Source of the DNA: Streptococcus pasteurianus
GTDB lineage: Bacteria > Bacillota > Bacilli > Lactobacillales > Streptococcaceae
DNA length: 64,000 nucleotides
Direction: 5' to 3'
Assembly (NCBI RefSeq): GCF_004843545.1
Contig: NZ_CP039457.1
Coordinates: 648,501-712,500 of the forward strand
The position numbers and the translations under genes are program-made. The notes below the pieces were generated by a model, which saw nothing but the letters and a program-made list of their open reading frames with translations, did not search any database and was not told the origin of the DNA. Shown here piece by piece: positions 24,864-31,943 of the stretch. Every line of letters starts with the position of its first letter. Position 1 is the stretch's first letter.

Positions 24864-26021
24864 ATGTCTATTATTAAGTACAAGGCTAAAAAATCTAAAA
24901 CAGGCTATCTTTACAAGGTTAGAATTTACCGAGTGATTGACGGAAAACGTCATGATTATTTTAAAAGCGGTTTTAAAACACGTAGAGAAGCAAAAGAACA
25001 TGAAGCCATGATTTATCATAAAAAGTCAACTGGAGAGCTCTCAGAGCTTCTCAGAGCCCCTGAGAGACGTTTTGAGGGAGTTTTTGAAGAATGGTTTAGA
25101 ACATATCAAGATACTGTAGAGAGGACGACAAGCGTTCGTACTGATGATATTTTTAGGCTCCATATTTTACCAACACTAGGAAATATTGCAATTTCAAAAA
25201 TAACTCCTTGGCAATGCCAGGAGTTTATTACGGAGAAAGGAAAGACCTTTAGAAATATTAAGCAAATAAAATCTTATGCTAGTCAAGTTTTTTCCTTTGC
25301 GGTTAAAATGAAATTGATTGCTGAGAACCCTATGAGAGACGTTACTTTACCTAAAAGAGAGCAAAAACAGTCTGATAATTTTTTCAATGTTGATGAATTA
25401 CACGAATTTTTAGCTATTGTAAAGGCGGAAGAACCTTATAAGAACTATGCTTTATTTAGATTATTAGCTTATAGCGGTTTAAGGAAAGGCGAGCTTTATT
25501 CTTTAAGGTGGTCTGATATGAATTTTGATAAACAGATATTATCTGTCACCAAAAATTTAGGGCGGATAAAAGGAAAAGCAGTTGAAAAAAGTACTAAAAA
25601 TAGATTTTCAGTGCGTCAAATTCCTTTAGACGCTGAAACAACAGCAATTTTGAGAGAATGGAAACAGCAAAGTAAAAAAGAAAAAGGGCAACTTTCAGTT
25701 ACTCCATTAATTGATAATGATTATATGTTTACGTTTGTTGATAGAGACGGAAAAATACAGCCTTTGTATCAAGATTATATCAACAGCATATTGAAGCGTA
25801 TTATCAATAAACATAATTTAAAGAAAATCACACCTCATGGGTTTAGGCATACTCATGCAACCTTAATGATAGAAGTAGGAGTAGACCCAGTTAATGCTGC
25901 CAAGCGGTTAGGTCATGCTAGTAGTCAAATGACATTAGATACCTACAGCCATGCTACAGAGGCAGGGGGAGAACAGACGATAAAAAAATTTGCTGATTAT
26001 CTCAAAAAGTCAAATAATTAA
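24864..26021 (+). CDS. int: Tyrosine integrase of the mobile element
   Basis: I start it at ATG 24864 (MSIIKYKAKKSKTGY) behind CGGAGA, giving 385 residues; an upstream TTG frame lies inside the 25-bp repeat. It has an N-terminal arm-binding domain (KSKTGYLYKVRIYRVIDGKR), a SAM-like core-binding domain (about 70-165) and the catalytic domain with Arg in YSGLRKGELYSLRW, HGFRHTHATLM and the nucleophile Tyr in TLDTYSHAT. It lies next to attR and integrates the circle into the rpmE2 3' end. Tn916/Tn5276-like length. Confidence 0.94.
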   Translation: MSIIKYKAKKSKTGYLYKVRIYRVIDGKRHDYFKSGFKTRREAKEHEAMIYHKKSTGELSELLRAPERRFEGVFEEWFRTYQDTVERTTSVRTDDIFRLHILPTLGNIAISKITPWQCQEFITEKGKTFRNIKQIKSYASQVFSFAVKMKLIAENPMRDVTLPKREQKQSDNFFNVDELHEFLAIVKAEEPYKNYALFRLLAYSGLRKGELYSLRWSDMNFDKQILSVTKNLGRIKGKAVEKSTKNRFSVRQIPLDAETTAILREWKQQSKKEKGQLSVTPLIDNDYMFTFVDRDGKIQPLYQDYINSILKRIINKHNLKKITPHGFRHTHATLMIEVGVDPVNAAKRLGHASSQMTLDTYSHATEAGGEQTIKKFADYLKKSNN

Positions 26022-26031
26022 TTTTCCAAGA

Positions 26032-26056
26032 CGGTACCAAAAACGGTACTAAAAAT
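26032..26056 (+). repeat. Right-end arm repeat of the element
   Basis: CGGTACCAAAAA followed by CGGTACTAAAAAT; counterpart of the left-end block at 17848-17871 in the same orientation. Confidence 0.6.
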
Positions 26057-26091
26057 AAAAAAAGCCAATTCCGACTTCTCGAAAATGGCTT
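26056..26091 (-). terminator. Terminator serving rpmE2 (and facing int)
   Basis: Leftward, AGCCATTTTCGAG pairs with CGGAATTGGCT and a T-run follows. It lies inside the element and replaces the displaced chromosomal copy at 17673-17708, so insertion leaves rpmE2 with a working terminator. Confidence 0.78.
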
Positions 26092-26113
26092 AATATCAAC
26101 GTTTTCAGATGAT

Positions 26114-26144
26114 AAATGCGGTTTCTTATTTGAGACCGTATTTT
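26114..26144 (+). other. attR, overlapping the rpmE2 3' end
   Basis: Right copy of the 31-bp direct repeat. It includes the rpmE2 stop codon (26126-26128 on the minus strand) and the codons for KKYGLK. Insertion therefore leaves the protein unchanged. Confidence 0.88.
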
Positions 26145-26368
26145 TTGTTGAAGCGATCCACACGACCGTCTGCTTGTGTGAATTTTTGGCGTCCAGTGTA
26201 GAATGGGTGAGAATCTGATGAGATTTCCACACGTACAAGTGGATAAGTAGCGCCTTCAAATTCTACAGTTTCGTTAGAAGATTTTGTAGAACCGCTAAGG
26301 AATTTGTAACCAGTAGTTGTGTCCATGAACACAACTGGACGGTATTCTGGATGGATGTTTTGTTTCAT
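26126..26368 (-). CDS. rpmE2: Ribosomal protein bL31, type B (zinc-independent)
   Basis: The 80-residue protein begins [17 protein letters not shown] and lacks the CxxC zinc motifs of the ordinary form, so it is the C- (type B) bL31. It joins the central protuberance of the 50S subunit. In other bacteria type B copies are induced when zinc is scarce; no AdcR box is visible here. Its 3' end is the integration target of the mobile element. Promoter TTGTCA (26452-26457), 17 bp, TAAACT; a hairpin lies in the leader. Confidence 0.95.
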   Translation of the reverse strand: MKQNIHPEYRPVVFMDTTTGYKFLSGSTKSSNETVEFEGATYPLVRVEISSDSHPFYTGRQKFTQADGRVDRFNKKYGLK

Positions 26369-26391
26369 TGTTAAAAGATTTCCTTTCTGCC

Positions 26392-26414
26392 ATGGTGCTT
26401 TTTTGACGCACCAT
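26392..26414 (-). promoter_or_regulatory. Leader hairpin of rpmE2
   Basis: ATGGTGC (26392-26398) pairs perfectly with GCACCAT (26408-26414) in the 5' untranslated region, 24 bases before the start and just upstream of AAAGGAAA. Ribosomal protein leaders, including described bL31 leaders of Firmicutes, often use such hairpins for autoregulation. Match to a named motif not established. Confidence 0.5.
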
Positions 26415-26461
26415 AGTTATTTTAACTTCTATAGTTTATCAAATAATGCGATATTTGACAA

Positions 26462-26508
26462 GACTTTTAGACAAATTAATTGAATTAAAATCAACTTGTC
26501 TAAAAGTC
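26462..26508. terminator. Long stem-loop between nrnA and rpmE2
   Basis: GACTTTTAGACAA (26462-26474) pairs perfectly with TTGTCTAAAAGTC (26496-26508). No clean T-run follows on either side, but its place just after the nrnA stop suggests it ends or stabilises that transcript. Confidence 0.55.
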
Positions 26509-26527
26509 AAGCCTATCAAGAGATAGC

Positions 26528-27472
26528 TTAGTCTTTTGATGTTAGTAAGTCTTTGATTTCTTGGTAGATTTCGTCGTTTTCTTCAAGGCTATAAGAATTA
26601 GCTCCGCTGGCTAATGGGTGTCCGCCTCCGTCATGACGTTTAGCAATTTCATTGATAACCTGTGATTTACTACGGAGGCGCACACGATAATGTTTATCAG
26701 TTTGTTCGACAAAAATTGCCCATGATTGGATACAATCGATTTTTCCAGGAGTTCCAACGATGGCAGATGTTTCAGCATCTGTTACGTTGAATTTTTTCAT
26801 GATATCCTGTGTCAATACCACACGAGCAGCGCCATTTTCATCAACTTCAAGATTGTCAAAAACGTATCCTTGAAGTTTAGCAATTTTAAATGAAAATGAG
26901 TCCATTTGGCGAGCTAGTGTTGAAAAATCAAAATCATATTCGCGTAGTTTGCTCGCAATTGAGAGGGTTTTGCTCGTTGTTGCAGGATAAAGGAAACGTC
27001 CAGTATCACCGACAATACCACAATAAAGCAGGCGAGCTGCCTCATTTGATAAAGCTAGACTAGTTGAAAGGGCAAAATCGGTGATGATTTCGCTAGCGCT
27101 AGAAGTAGTTGTATCAACATAAAGCAAATCACCGTAAGCATCGTCATTAGGGTGATGGTCGATTTTAATCAGAAAGTCACCTTTTGTATAGCGGTCATCG
27201 TCAACACGTGGCGTGTTTGCAGTATCGGTAACAATAACTAAAGCGCCTTGGTAATCATCATCAGAGACAGTATCCATTTTTGTTAACCAAGTAAGTGTTG
27301 GCTCGTCTTTCCCAGTCGCCAAGACTTTTTTTTCTGGAAAATTATGTCTGATAATATCACGAAGCCCGACTTGGCTACCGAGAGCATCAGGGTCGGGACG
27401 TTGATGACGGTGGATAATAATGGTATCGTAAGCTTTTATTTTTTCTAAAATTTCTTCAAAAGTGTTGTTCAT
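26528..27472 (-). CDS. nrnA: DHH phosphoesterase, NrnA/Pde2-type
   Basis: The 314-residue protein has the DHH/DHHA1 layout: HRHQRPDPDALGSQ near residue 21, VTDTAN with the next Asp, the DHH triad in LIKIDHHPND near 104, and a C-terminal DHHA1 motif (HDGGGHPLASG). Family members degrade nanoRNA and dephosphorylate pAp; the streptococcal homologue Pde2 cleaves pApA and so clears c-di-AMP. Cytoplasmic, Mn-dependent. It stands alone with a small overlapping frame before its start. Confidence 0.92.
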   Translation of the reverse strand: MNNTFEEILEKIKAYDTIIIHRHQRPDPDALGSQVGLRDIIRHNFPEKKVLATGKDEPTLTWLTKMDTVSDDDYQGALVIVTDTANTPRVDDDRYTKGDFLIKIDHHPNDDAYGDLLYVDTTTSSASEIITDFALSTSLALSNEAARLLYCGIVGDTGRFLYPATTSKTLSIASKLREYDFDFSTLARQMDSFSFKIAKLQGYVFDNLEVDENGAARVVLTQDIMKKFNVTDAETSAIVGTPGKIDCIQSWAIFVEQTDKHYRVRLRSKSQVINEIAKRHDGGGHPLASGANSYSLEENDEIYQEIKDLLTSKD

Positions 27473-27596
27473 GTTTATTCTCCAATATCATATCAATATG
27501 TGGAATACTGTTCTCTAGGTATTCATCAGAAATTGTCTCAAATTCAACAGAAGTGTAAGATGTTTGTAAGTAAGCACGAATTTCAGTATTTTCCAT
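27456..27596 (-). CDS. Possible 46-residue protein ahead of nrnA
   Basis: A frame beginning MENTEIRAYLQTSYTSVEF ends with TGA inside the start of nrnA (17-bp overlap). The composition is protein-like and acidic, but no ribosome site stands before the ATG. It could be a leader frame coupling translation to nrnA or the tail of a lost gene. I recognise no family. Confidence 0.3.
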   Translation of the reverse strand: MENTEIRAYLQTSYTSVEFETISDEYLENSIPHIDMILENKHEQHF

Positions 27597-27833
27597 AAAA
27601 ACAAAGAAAATGAATTAAAAATTTTATACCGCTTACCATGACATTTTTCTGATTTTCATTATACCACAGAAAAAAGAGAATTTATTTTAGGATGCTTAAT
27701 TTGATAGATACTTTTGTCAATTTCTACAAAAAATGTTCAAATCTACCTCTAAATCAGCTTTTTGAGTAGGTGTTGCAAATAAGCAAAATCAAAAATTATC
27801 AGAAAAGAAAGCGCGCACAAAAACGTGTAAGTA

Positions 27834-27862
27834 TTGAAATAAAAATAGGAATATGCTATAAT
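27834..27862 (+). promoter_or_regulatory. ptsHI promoter
   Basis: TTGAAA (27834-27839), a 17-bp spacer, and an extended -10 TGC-TATAAT (27854-27862), with AAAAGGAG before ptsH. The 240 bp between the small frame near 27596 and this promoter hold nothing else that I can support. Confidence 0.9.
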
Positions 27863-27925
27863 CATGTCTTGTAAGGGTTATCATATGATAATTCGAAAAA
27901 AACAAATAAAAAGGAGAACCATAAT

Positions 27926-28189
27926 ATGGCTTCAAAAGATTTTCACATTGTTGCAGAAACAGGAATTCACGCACGTCCAGCTACTTTGCTTGTTCAAACA
28001 GCTAGCAAATTTGCTTCAGACATCACTCTTGATTACAAAGGTAAAGCTGTAAACCTTAAATCTATCATGGGTGTTATGAGCCTTGGTGTTGGTCAAGGTG
28101 CTGACGTTACTATCTCTGCTGAAGGTGCAGATGCAGATGACGCACTTGCAGCAATCGAAGAAACAATGACTAAAGAAGGATTGGCTTAA
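27926..28189 (+). CDS. ptsH: Phosphocarrier protein HPr
   Basis: The 87-residue HPr has the PEP-phosphorylated H15 in [10 protein letters not shown] and the regulatory S46 in NLKSIMGV. It passes phosphate from enzyme I to sugar-specific PTS EIIA domains; HPr phosphorylated at S46 by HPr kinase is the CcpA corepressor for carbon catabolite control. Codon use is strongly biased, as expected for a highly expressed gene. It forms an operon with ptsI, 4 bp apart. Confidence 0.98.
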
Positions 28190-28193
28190 TAAA

Positions 28194-29927
28194 ATGACAG
28201 AAATGCTTAAAGGAATTGCCGCATCTGATGGTGTTGCTGTTGCTAAAGCGTATCTACTCGTTCAACCGGATTTGTCATTTGAAACTGTTACAGTTGAAGA
28301 TACAAGTGCAGAAGAAGCTCGCCTAGATGCCGCATTAAAAGCATCACAAGACGAGCTTTCTGTTATTCGTGAGAAAGCAGTAGAAACACTAGGTGAAGAA
28401 GCAGCTGCCGTGTTTGATGCACATTTGATGGTTCTTGCTGACCCAGAAATGATCAGTCAAATTAAAGAAACTATCCGTGCAAAACAAACGAATGCAGAAG
28501 CAGGCCTTAAAGAAGTGACTGACATGTTCATCACTATCTTTGAGGGAATGGAAGATAACCCGTACATGCAAGAGCGTGCAGCGGATATCCGCGACGTTTC
28601 AAAACGTGTATTGGCACACCTTATCGGTGCTAAACTTCCAAATCCTGCAACAATTGATGAAGAATCAATTGTTATTGCACATGACTTGACGCCATCTGAT
28701 ACTGCTCAATTAAACAAACAATTTGTAAAAGCCTTTGTTACTAACATTGGTGGACGTACAAGTCATTCAGCTATCATGGCACGTACTCTTGAAATCGCTG
28801 CTGTTCTTGGAACAAACGATATCACAAGTCGCGTTAAAGATGGCGACATTGTAGCAGTAAATGGTATCACAGGGGATGTGATTATCAATCCAACAGAAGA
28901 AGAAATTGCTGAATTTAAAGCAGCTGGTGAAGCATATGCTAAACAAAAAGCTGAATGGGCTCTTCTTAAAGATGCCGAAACAGTAACAGCTGATGGTAAA
29001 CACTTCGAATTGGCAGCCAACATCGGAACACCTAAAGACGTTGAAGGTGTTAATGCTAATGGTGCAGAAGCAGTTGGTCTTTATCGTACTGAATTCTTAT
29101 ATATGGATTCACAAGATTTCCCAACTGAAGATGAACAATATGAAGCATACAAGGCTGTTCTTGAGGGCATGAATGGTAAACCGGTTGTGGTTCGTACTAT
29201 GGATATCGGTGGGGATAAAGAACTTCCATACTTTGACCTTCCAAAAGAAATGAACCCGTTCCTTGGATTCCGTGCACTTCGTATTTCTATCTCAGAAACA
29301 GGAAATGCAATGTTCCGTACACAAATTCGTGCACTTCTTCGTGCATCTGTTCACGGACAACTTCGTATTATGTTCCCAATGGTTGCACTTCTTAAAGAAT
29401 TCCGTGCTGCTAAAGCAATCTTTGATGAAGAAAAAGCTAACCTTAAAGCTGAAGGTGTTGCAGTGGCAGATGATATCCAAGTAGGTATCATGATTGAAAT
29501 CCCAGCAGCAGCTATGCTTGCTGACCAATTTGCAAAAGAAGTTGATTTCTTCTCAATTGGTACAAACGACCTTATTCAATACACTATGGCCGCTGACCGT
29601 ATGAACGAACAAGTTTCATACCTTTACCAACCATATAACCCATCTATCCTTCGTTTGATTAATAATGTTATCAAAGCAGCACACGCTGAAGGTAAATGGG
29701 CTGGTATGTGTGGTGAAATGGCTGGTGACCAGAAAGCTGTTCCGCTTCTTGTCGGAATGGGACTTGATGAGTTCTCTATGTCAGCTACATCAATTCTTCG
29801 TACACGTAGCCTTATGAAGAAACTTGATACAGCTAAAATGCAAGAATATGCAAATCGCGCTCTTACAGAATGCTCAACGATGGAAGAAGTTCTTGAGCTT
29901 AGCAAAGAGTATGTTGATTTTGATTAA
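28194..29927 (+). CDS. ptsI: PTS enzyme I (PEP-protein phosphotransferase)
   Basis: The 577-residue protein has all three enzyme I parts: the HPr-binding helical domain (about 30-145), the phospho-His domain with [12 protein letters not shown] (His near residue 190), and the PEP-binding TIM barrel with [11 protein letters not shown], the conserved VxxGxNDLxQ-type [17 protein letters not shown] and MCGEMAGD containing the catalytic Cys. It starts sugar uptake by moving phosphate from PEP to HPr. Translation follows ptsH closely, and a terminator follows. Confidence 0.98.
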   Translation: MTEMLKGIAASDGVAVAKAYLLVQPDLSFETVTVEDTSAEEARLDAALKASQDELSVIREKAVETLGEEAAAVFDAHLMVLADPEMISQIKETIRAKQTNAEAGLKEVTDMFITIFEGMEDNPYMQERAADIRDVSKRVLAHLIGAKLPNPATIDEESIVIAHDLTPSDTAQLNKQFVKAFVTNIGGRTSHSAIMARTLEIAAVLGTNDITSRVKDGDIVAVNGITGDVIINPTEEEIAEFKAAGEAYAKQKAEWALLKDAETVTADGKHFELAANIGTPKDVEGVNANGAEAVGLYRTEFLYMDSQDFPTEDEQYEAYKAVLEGMNGKPVVVRTMDIGGDKELPYFDLPKEMNPFLGFRALRISISETGNAMFRTQIRALLRASVHGQLRIMFPMVALLKEFRAAKAIFDEEKANLKAEGVAVADDIQVGIMIEIPAAAMLADQFAKEVDFFSIGTNDLIQYTMAADRMNEQVSYLYQPYNPSILRLINNVIKAAHAEGKWAGMCGEMAGDQKAVPLLVGMGLDEFSMSATSILRTRSLMKKLDTAKMQEYANRALTECSTMEEVLELSKEYVDFD

Positions 29928-29945
29928 TTGTGGTTAATATTATCA

Positions 29946-29980
29946 GAAAGGGTTTGGACTATTTTGTCCGAACTCTTTTT
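29946..29980 (+). terminator. Terminator after ptsI
   Basis: AGGGTTTGGAC and GTCCGAACTCT pair (with two G-T pairs) around TATTTT, followed by TTTTTT. Confidence 0.85.
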
Positions 29981-30079
29981 TGATTTTTCGGATAGATGTG
30001 TAGAGGTTTTTCTGCCGTTTTAGCTTAGCCAATAACTGAAAAATCAACTTTTGTCGGAATTGCTGATTTTTAAAGGTTT

Positions 30080-30110
30080 ATGAATAGAATGTTTACTGGA
30101 GAATTTATTT
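30080..30110 (+). repeat. Short hairpin repeat, decayed copy 3
   Basis: TGAATAGAATGTTTACTGG then AGAATTTATTT follows the pattern of the hairpins at 562-588 and 766-790 but has lost most stem pairing. Confidence 0.4.
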
Positions 30111-30125
30111 TTTAAAACAAACTCC

Positions 30126-30156
30126 TTGACTTGGAGTGTACTCTAAGTTGTATAAT
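30126..30156 (+). promoter_or_regulatory. MerR-type promoter without an obvious target gene
   Basis: TTGACT (30126-30131) and TATAAT (30151-30156) are 19 bp apart, and the spacer contains the dyad ACTTGGAGT/ACTCTAAGT. A 19-bp spacer filled by a dyad is the hallmark of promoters activated by MerR-family regulators. No gene begins within 150 bp; the next start is gapN, which has its own promoter. Confidence 0.7.
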
Positions 30157-30271
30157 ACAGATGAAATTCGTATTTTACCACAAAAAGCTTTATTCAATAA
30201 ATTTATTATTATGAAAATTTGATATTGCAAAGATTTTGTCTTAATTTTCTGAATTTTTTCGTGTTAAAATA

Positions 30272-30299
30272 TTGAAAAAAGCAGAAAAAGTGATAAAAT
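30272..30299 (+). promoter_or_regulatory. gapN promoter
   Basis: TTGAAA (30272-30277), a 16-bp spacer and TAAAAT (30294-30299), 30 bp before the TTG start with AAAAGGAG between. Confidence 0.7.
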
Positions 30300-30329
30300 G
30301 GAGTTATCACATTTAAAAGGAGATATAGC

Positions 30330-31760
30330 TTGACTAAACAATATAAAAACTATGTCAATGGAGAGTGGAAACTTTCTAAAGAAGAAATTAAAATTTATGC
30401 TCCTGCCACAGGTGAAGAACTCGGTTCTGTACCTGCAATGAGCCAAGAAGAAGTTGACTATGTTTACGCTTCTGCAAAAGCTGCTCAAAAAGAATGGCGT
30501 GCGCTTTCATACGTAGAACGTGCAGCTTACCTTCATAAAGCAGCTGATATTTTAGTGCGTGATGCTGAAAAAATCGGTGCTGTACTTTCAAAAGAAATCG
30601 CTAAAGGTTACAAATCAGCAGTGGGTGAAGTTATCCGTACAGCTGAAATCATTAATTATGCCGCTGAAGAAGGTGTCCGTCTTGAAGGTGAAGTTCTTGA
30701 AGGTGGAAGCTTTGAAGCAGCAAGTAAGAAAAAGATCGCTATTGTTCGTCGCGAACCAGTAGGATTGGTACTCGCTATCTCACCATTTAACTATCCAATT
30801 AACCTTGCAGGTTCTAAGATTGCTCCTGCCCTTATTTCAGGGAACGTTGTTGCCCTTAAACCACCTACGCAAGGTTCTATTTCAGGTCTTCTTTTGGCTG
30901 AAGCATTTGCTGAAGCTGGACTTCCAGCTGGTGTATTTAACACAATTACAGGACGTGGTTCAGTAATCGGTGACTACATCGTTGAACATGAAGCTGTTAA
31001 CTACATCAACTTCACAGGTTCTACACCAGTAGGTGAACACATTGGTAAATTGGCTGGTATGCGTCCAATTATGCTTGAACTTGGTGGGAAAGACTCAGCT
31101 ATCGTTCTTGAAGATGCAGACCTTGATTTGGCTGCTAAAAACATCGTTGCTGGTGCTTACGGTTACTCAGGTCAACGTTGTACAGCCGTTAAACGTGTCC
31201 TTGTTATGGATAGCGTTGCAGATAAATTGGTTGACAAAGTTTCAGAACTTGTTAAAGATTTGACTGTTGGTATGCCTGAAGATGATGCTGATATTACTCC
31301 GCTTATCGATACAAAAGCAGCTGACTACGTTGAAGGTCTTATCAAAGACGCTCAAGATAAGGGTGCTAAAGAAGTTATTTCATTCAAACGTGAAGGTAAT
31401 CTTATTAGTCCAGTATTGTTTGACAATGTAACAACTGATATGCGTTTGGCTTGGGAAGAACCATTTGGCCCAGTCCTTCCAGTTATCCGTGTTAATTCAG
31501 TAGAAGAAGCTGTCGAAATTTCAAATAAATCTGAATACGGTCTTCAAGCAGCAGTATTTACAAATAACTTCCCATTAGCATTCAAGATTGCTGAACAACT
31601 TGAAGTGGGTACTGTTCACATCAACAACAAAACACAACGTGGTACAGATAACTTCCCATTCCTTGGTGCTAAGAAATCTGGTGCTGGAACACAAGGTGTG
31701 AAATACTCTATTGAAGCAATGACTACTGTTAAATCTACAGTATTTGATATTGCAAAATAA
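30330..31760 (+). CDS. gapN: NADP-dependent glyceraldehyde-3-phosphate dehydrogenase, non-phosphorylating
   Basis: The 476-residue aldehyde dehydrogenase starts at TTG (MTKQYKNYVNGEW) behind AAAAGGAG. It has the ALDH cofactor region (VLAISPFNYPINLAGSKIAP, FTGSTPVGEHIG), the general-base Glu in MLELGGKDSAIV and the catalytic Cys in SGQRCTAVKRV. GapN oxidises glyceraldehyde-3-phosphate straight to 3-phosphoglycerate and is the main NADPH source of streptococci lacking the oxidative pentose phosphate route. Length equals S. mutans GapN. Monocistronic; terminator follows. Confidence 0.96.
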   Translation: MTKQYKNYVNGEWKLSKEEIKIYAPATGEELGSVPAMSQEEVDYVYASAKAAQKEWRALSYVERAAYLHKAADILVRDAEKIGAVLSKEIAKGYKSAVGEVIRTAEIINYAAEEGVRLEGEVLEGGSFEAASKKKIAIVRREPVGLVLAISPFNYPINLAGSKIAPALISGNVVALKPPTQGSISGLLLAEAFAEAGLPAGVFNTITGRGSVIGDYIVEHEAVNYINFTGSTPVGEHIGKLAGMRPIMLELGGKDSAIVLEDADLDLAAKNIVAGAYGYSGQRCTAVKRVLVMDSVADKLVDKVSELVKDLTVGMPEDDADITPLIDTKAADYVEGLIKDAQDKGAKEVISFKREGNLISPVLFDNVTTDMRLAWEEPFGPVLPVIRVNSVEEAVEISNKSEYGLQAAVFTNNFPLAFKIAEQLEVGTVHINNKTQRGTDNFPFLGAKKSGAGTQGVKYSIEAMTTVKSTVFDIAK

Positions 31761-31772
31761 TTTTTGATGAAG

Positions 31773-31802
31773 GTTAGAACGGCTCTGTTCTGACTTTTTT
31801 TA
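31773..31802 (+). terminator. Terminator after gapN
   Basis: GTTAGAAC (31773-31780) pairs with GTTCTGAC (31787-31794, one wobble), followed by seven T. Confidence 0.88.
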
Positions 31803-31884
31803 GTTTAGAAATATGGTTACAAATTGTGTTCTTCATGAAAATTTTTATAAATTTTTCTTTTTTGCAATGGTTTTACACTTTTAG

Positions 31885-31914
31885 TTATGAAAGCGTATGC
31901 AATTGTGATAAAAT
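31885..31914 (+). promoter_or_regulatory. pckA promoter with overlapping cre site
   Basis: ATGAAAGCGTATGCA (31887-31901) fits the CcpA cre consensus WTGNAANCGNWNNCW at every fixed position. It overlaps the likely -35 (TTATGA, 31885-31890) and lies just upstream of the -10 TAAAAT (31909-31914). CcpA bound with HPr-Ser-P should block the promoter in glucose. Confidence 0.75.
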
Positions 31915-31943
31915 AAGGGTAGCCATACAATAGGAGGTAGAAA

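Larger units (their letters stand above)
17715..26144. mobile_element. Integrative and mobilizable element in rpmE2 3' end
   Basis: An 8.4-kb block bounded by identical 31-bp direct repeats (17715-17745 and 26114-26144), the right one covering the last codons of rpmE2. It contains, left to right, a toxin-antitoxin pair, an unknown gene, a MobV relaxase with oriT, a coiled-coil membrane protein, a Rep_trans initiator, a Spx-like/XRE protein, a RepA_N-like protein, an excisionase, a repressor and a tyrosine integrase. No type IV secretion genes are present, so it should move only with help of a co-resident conjugative element: an IME rather than an ICE. Confidence 0.88.

Noticed and set aside
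17715..26144. Integrative conjugative element or prophage
   Set aside because: No type IV secretion, FtsK-like or phage structural genes; the gene content fits an element mobilised in trans.
27800..27830. cre site before ptsH (AGAAAGCGCGCACA)
   Set aside because: It departs from the consensus at fixed positions and lies upstream of the -35; too weak to call.
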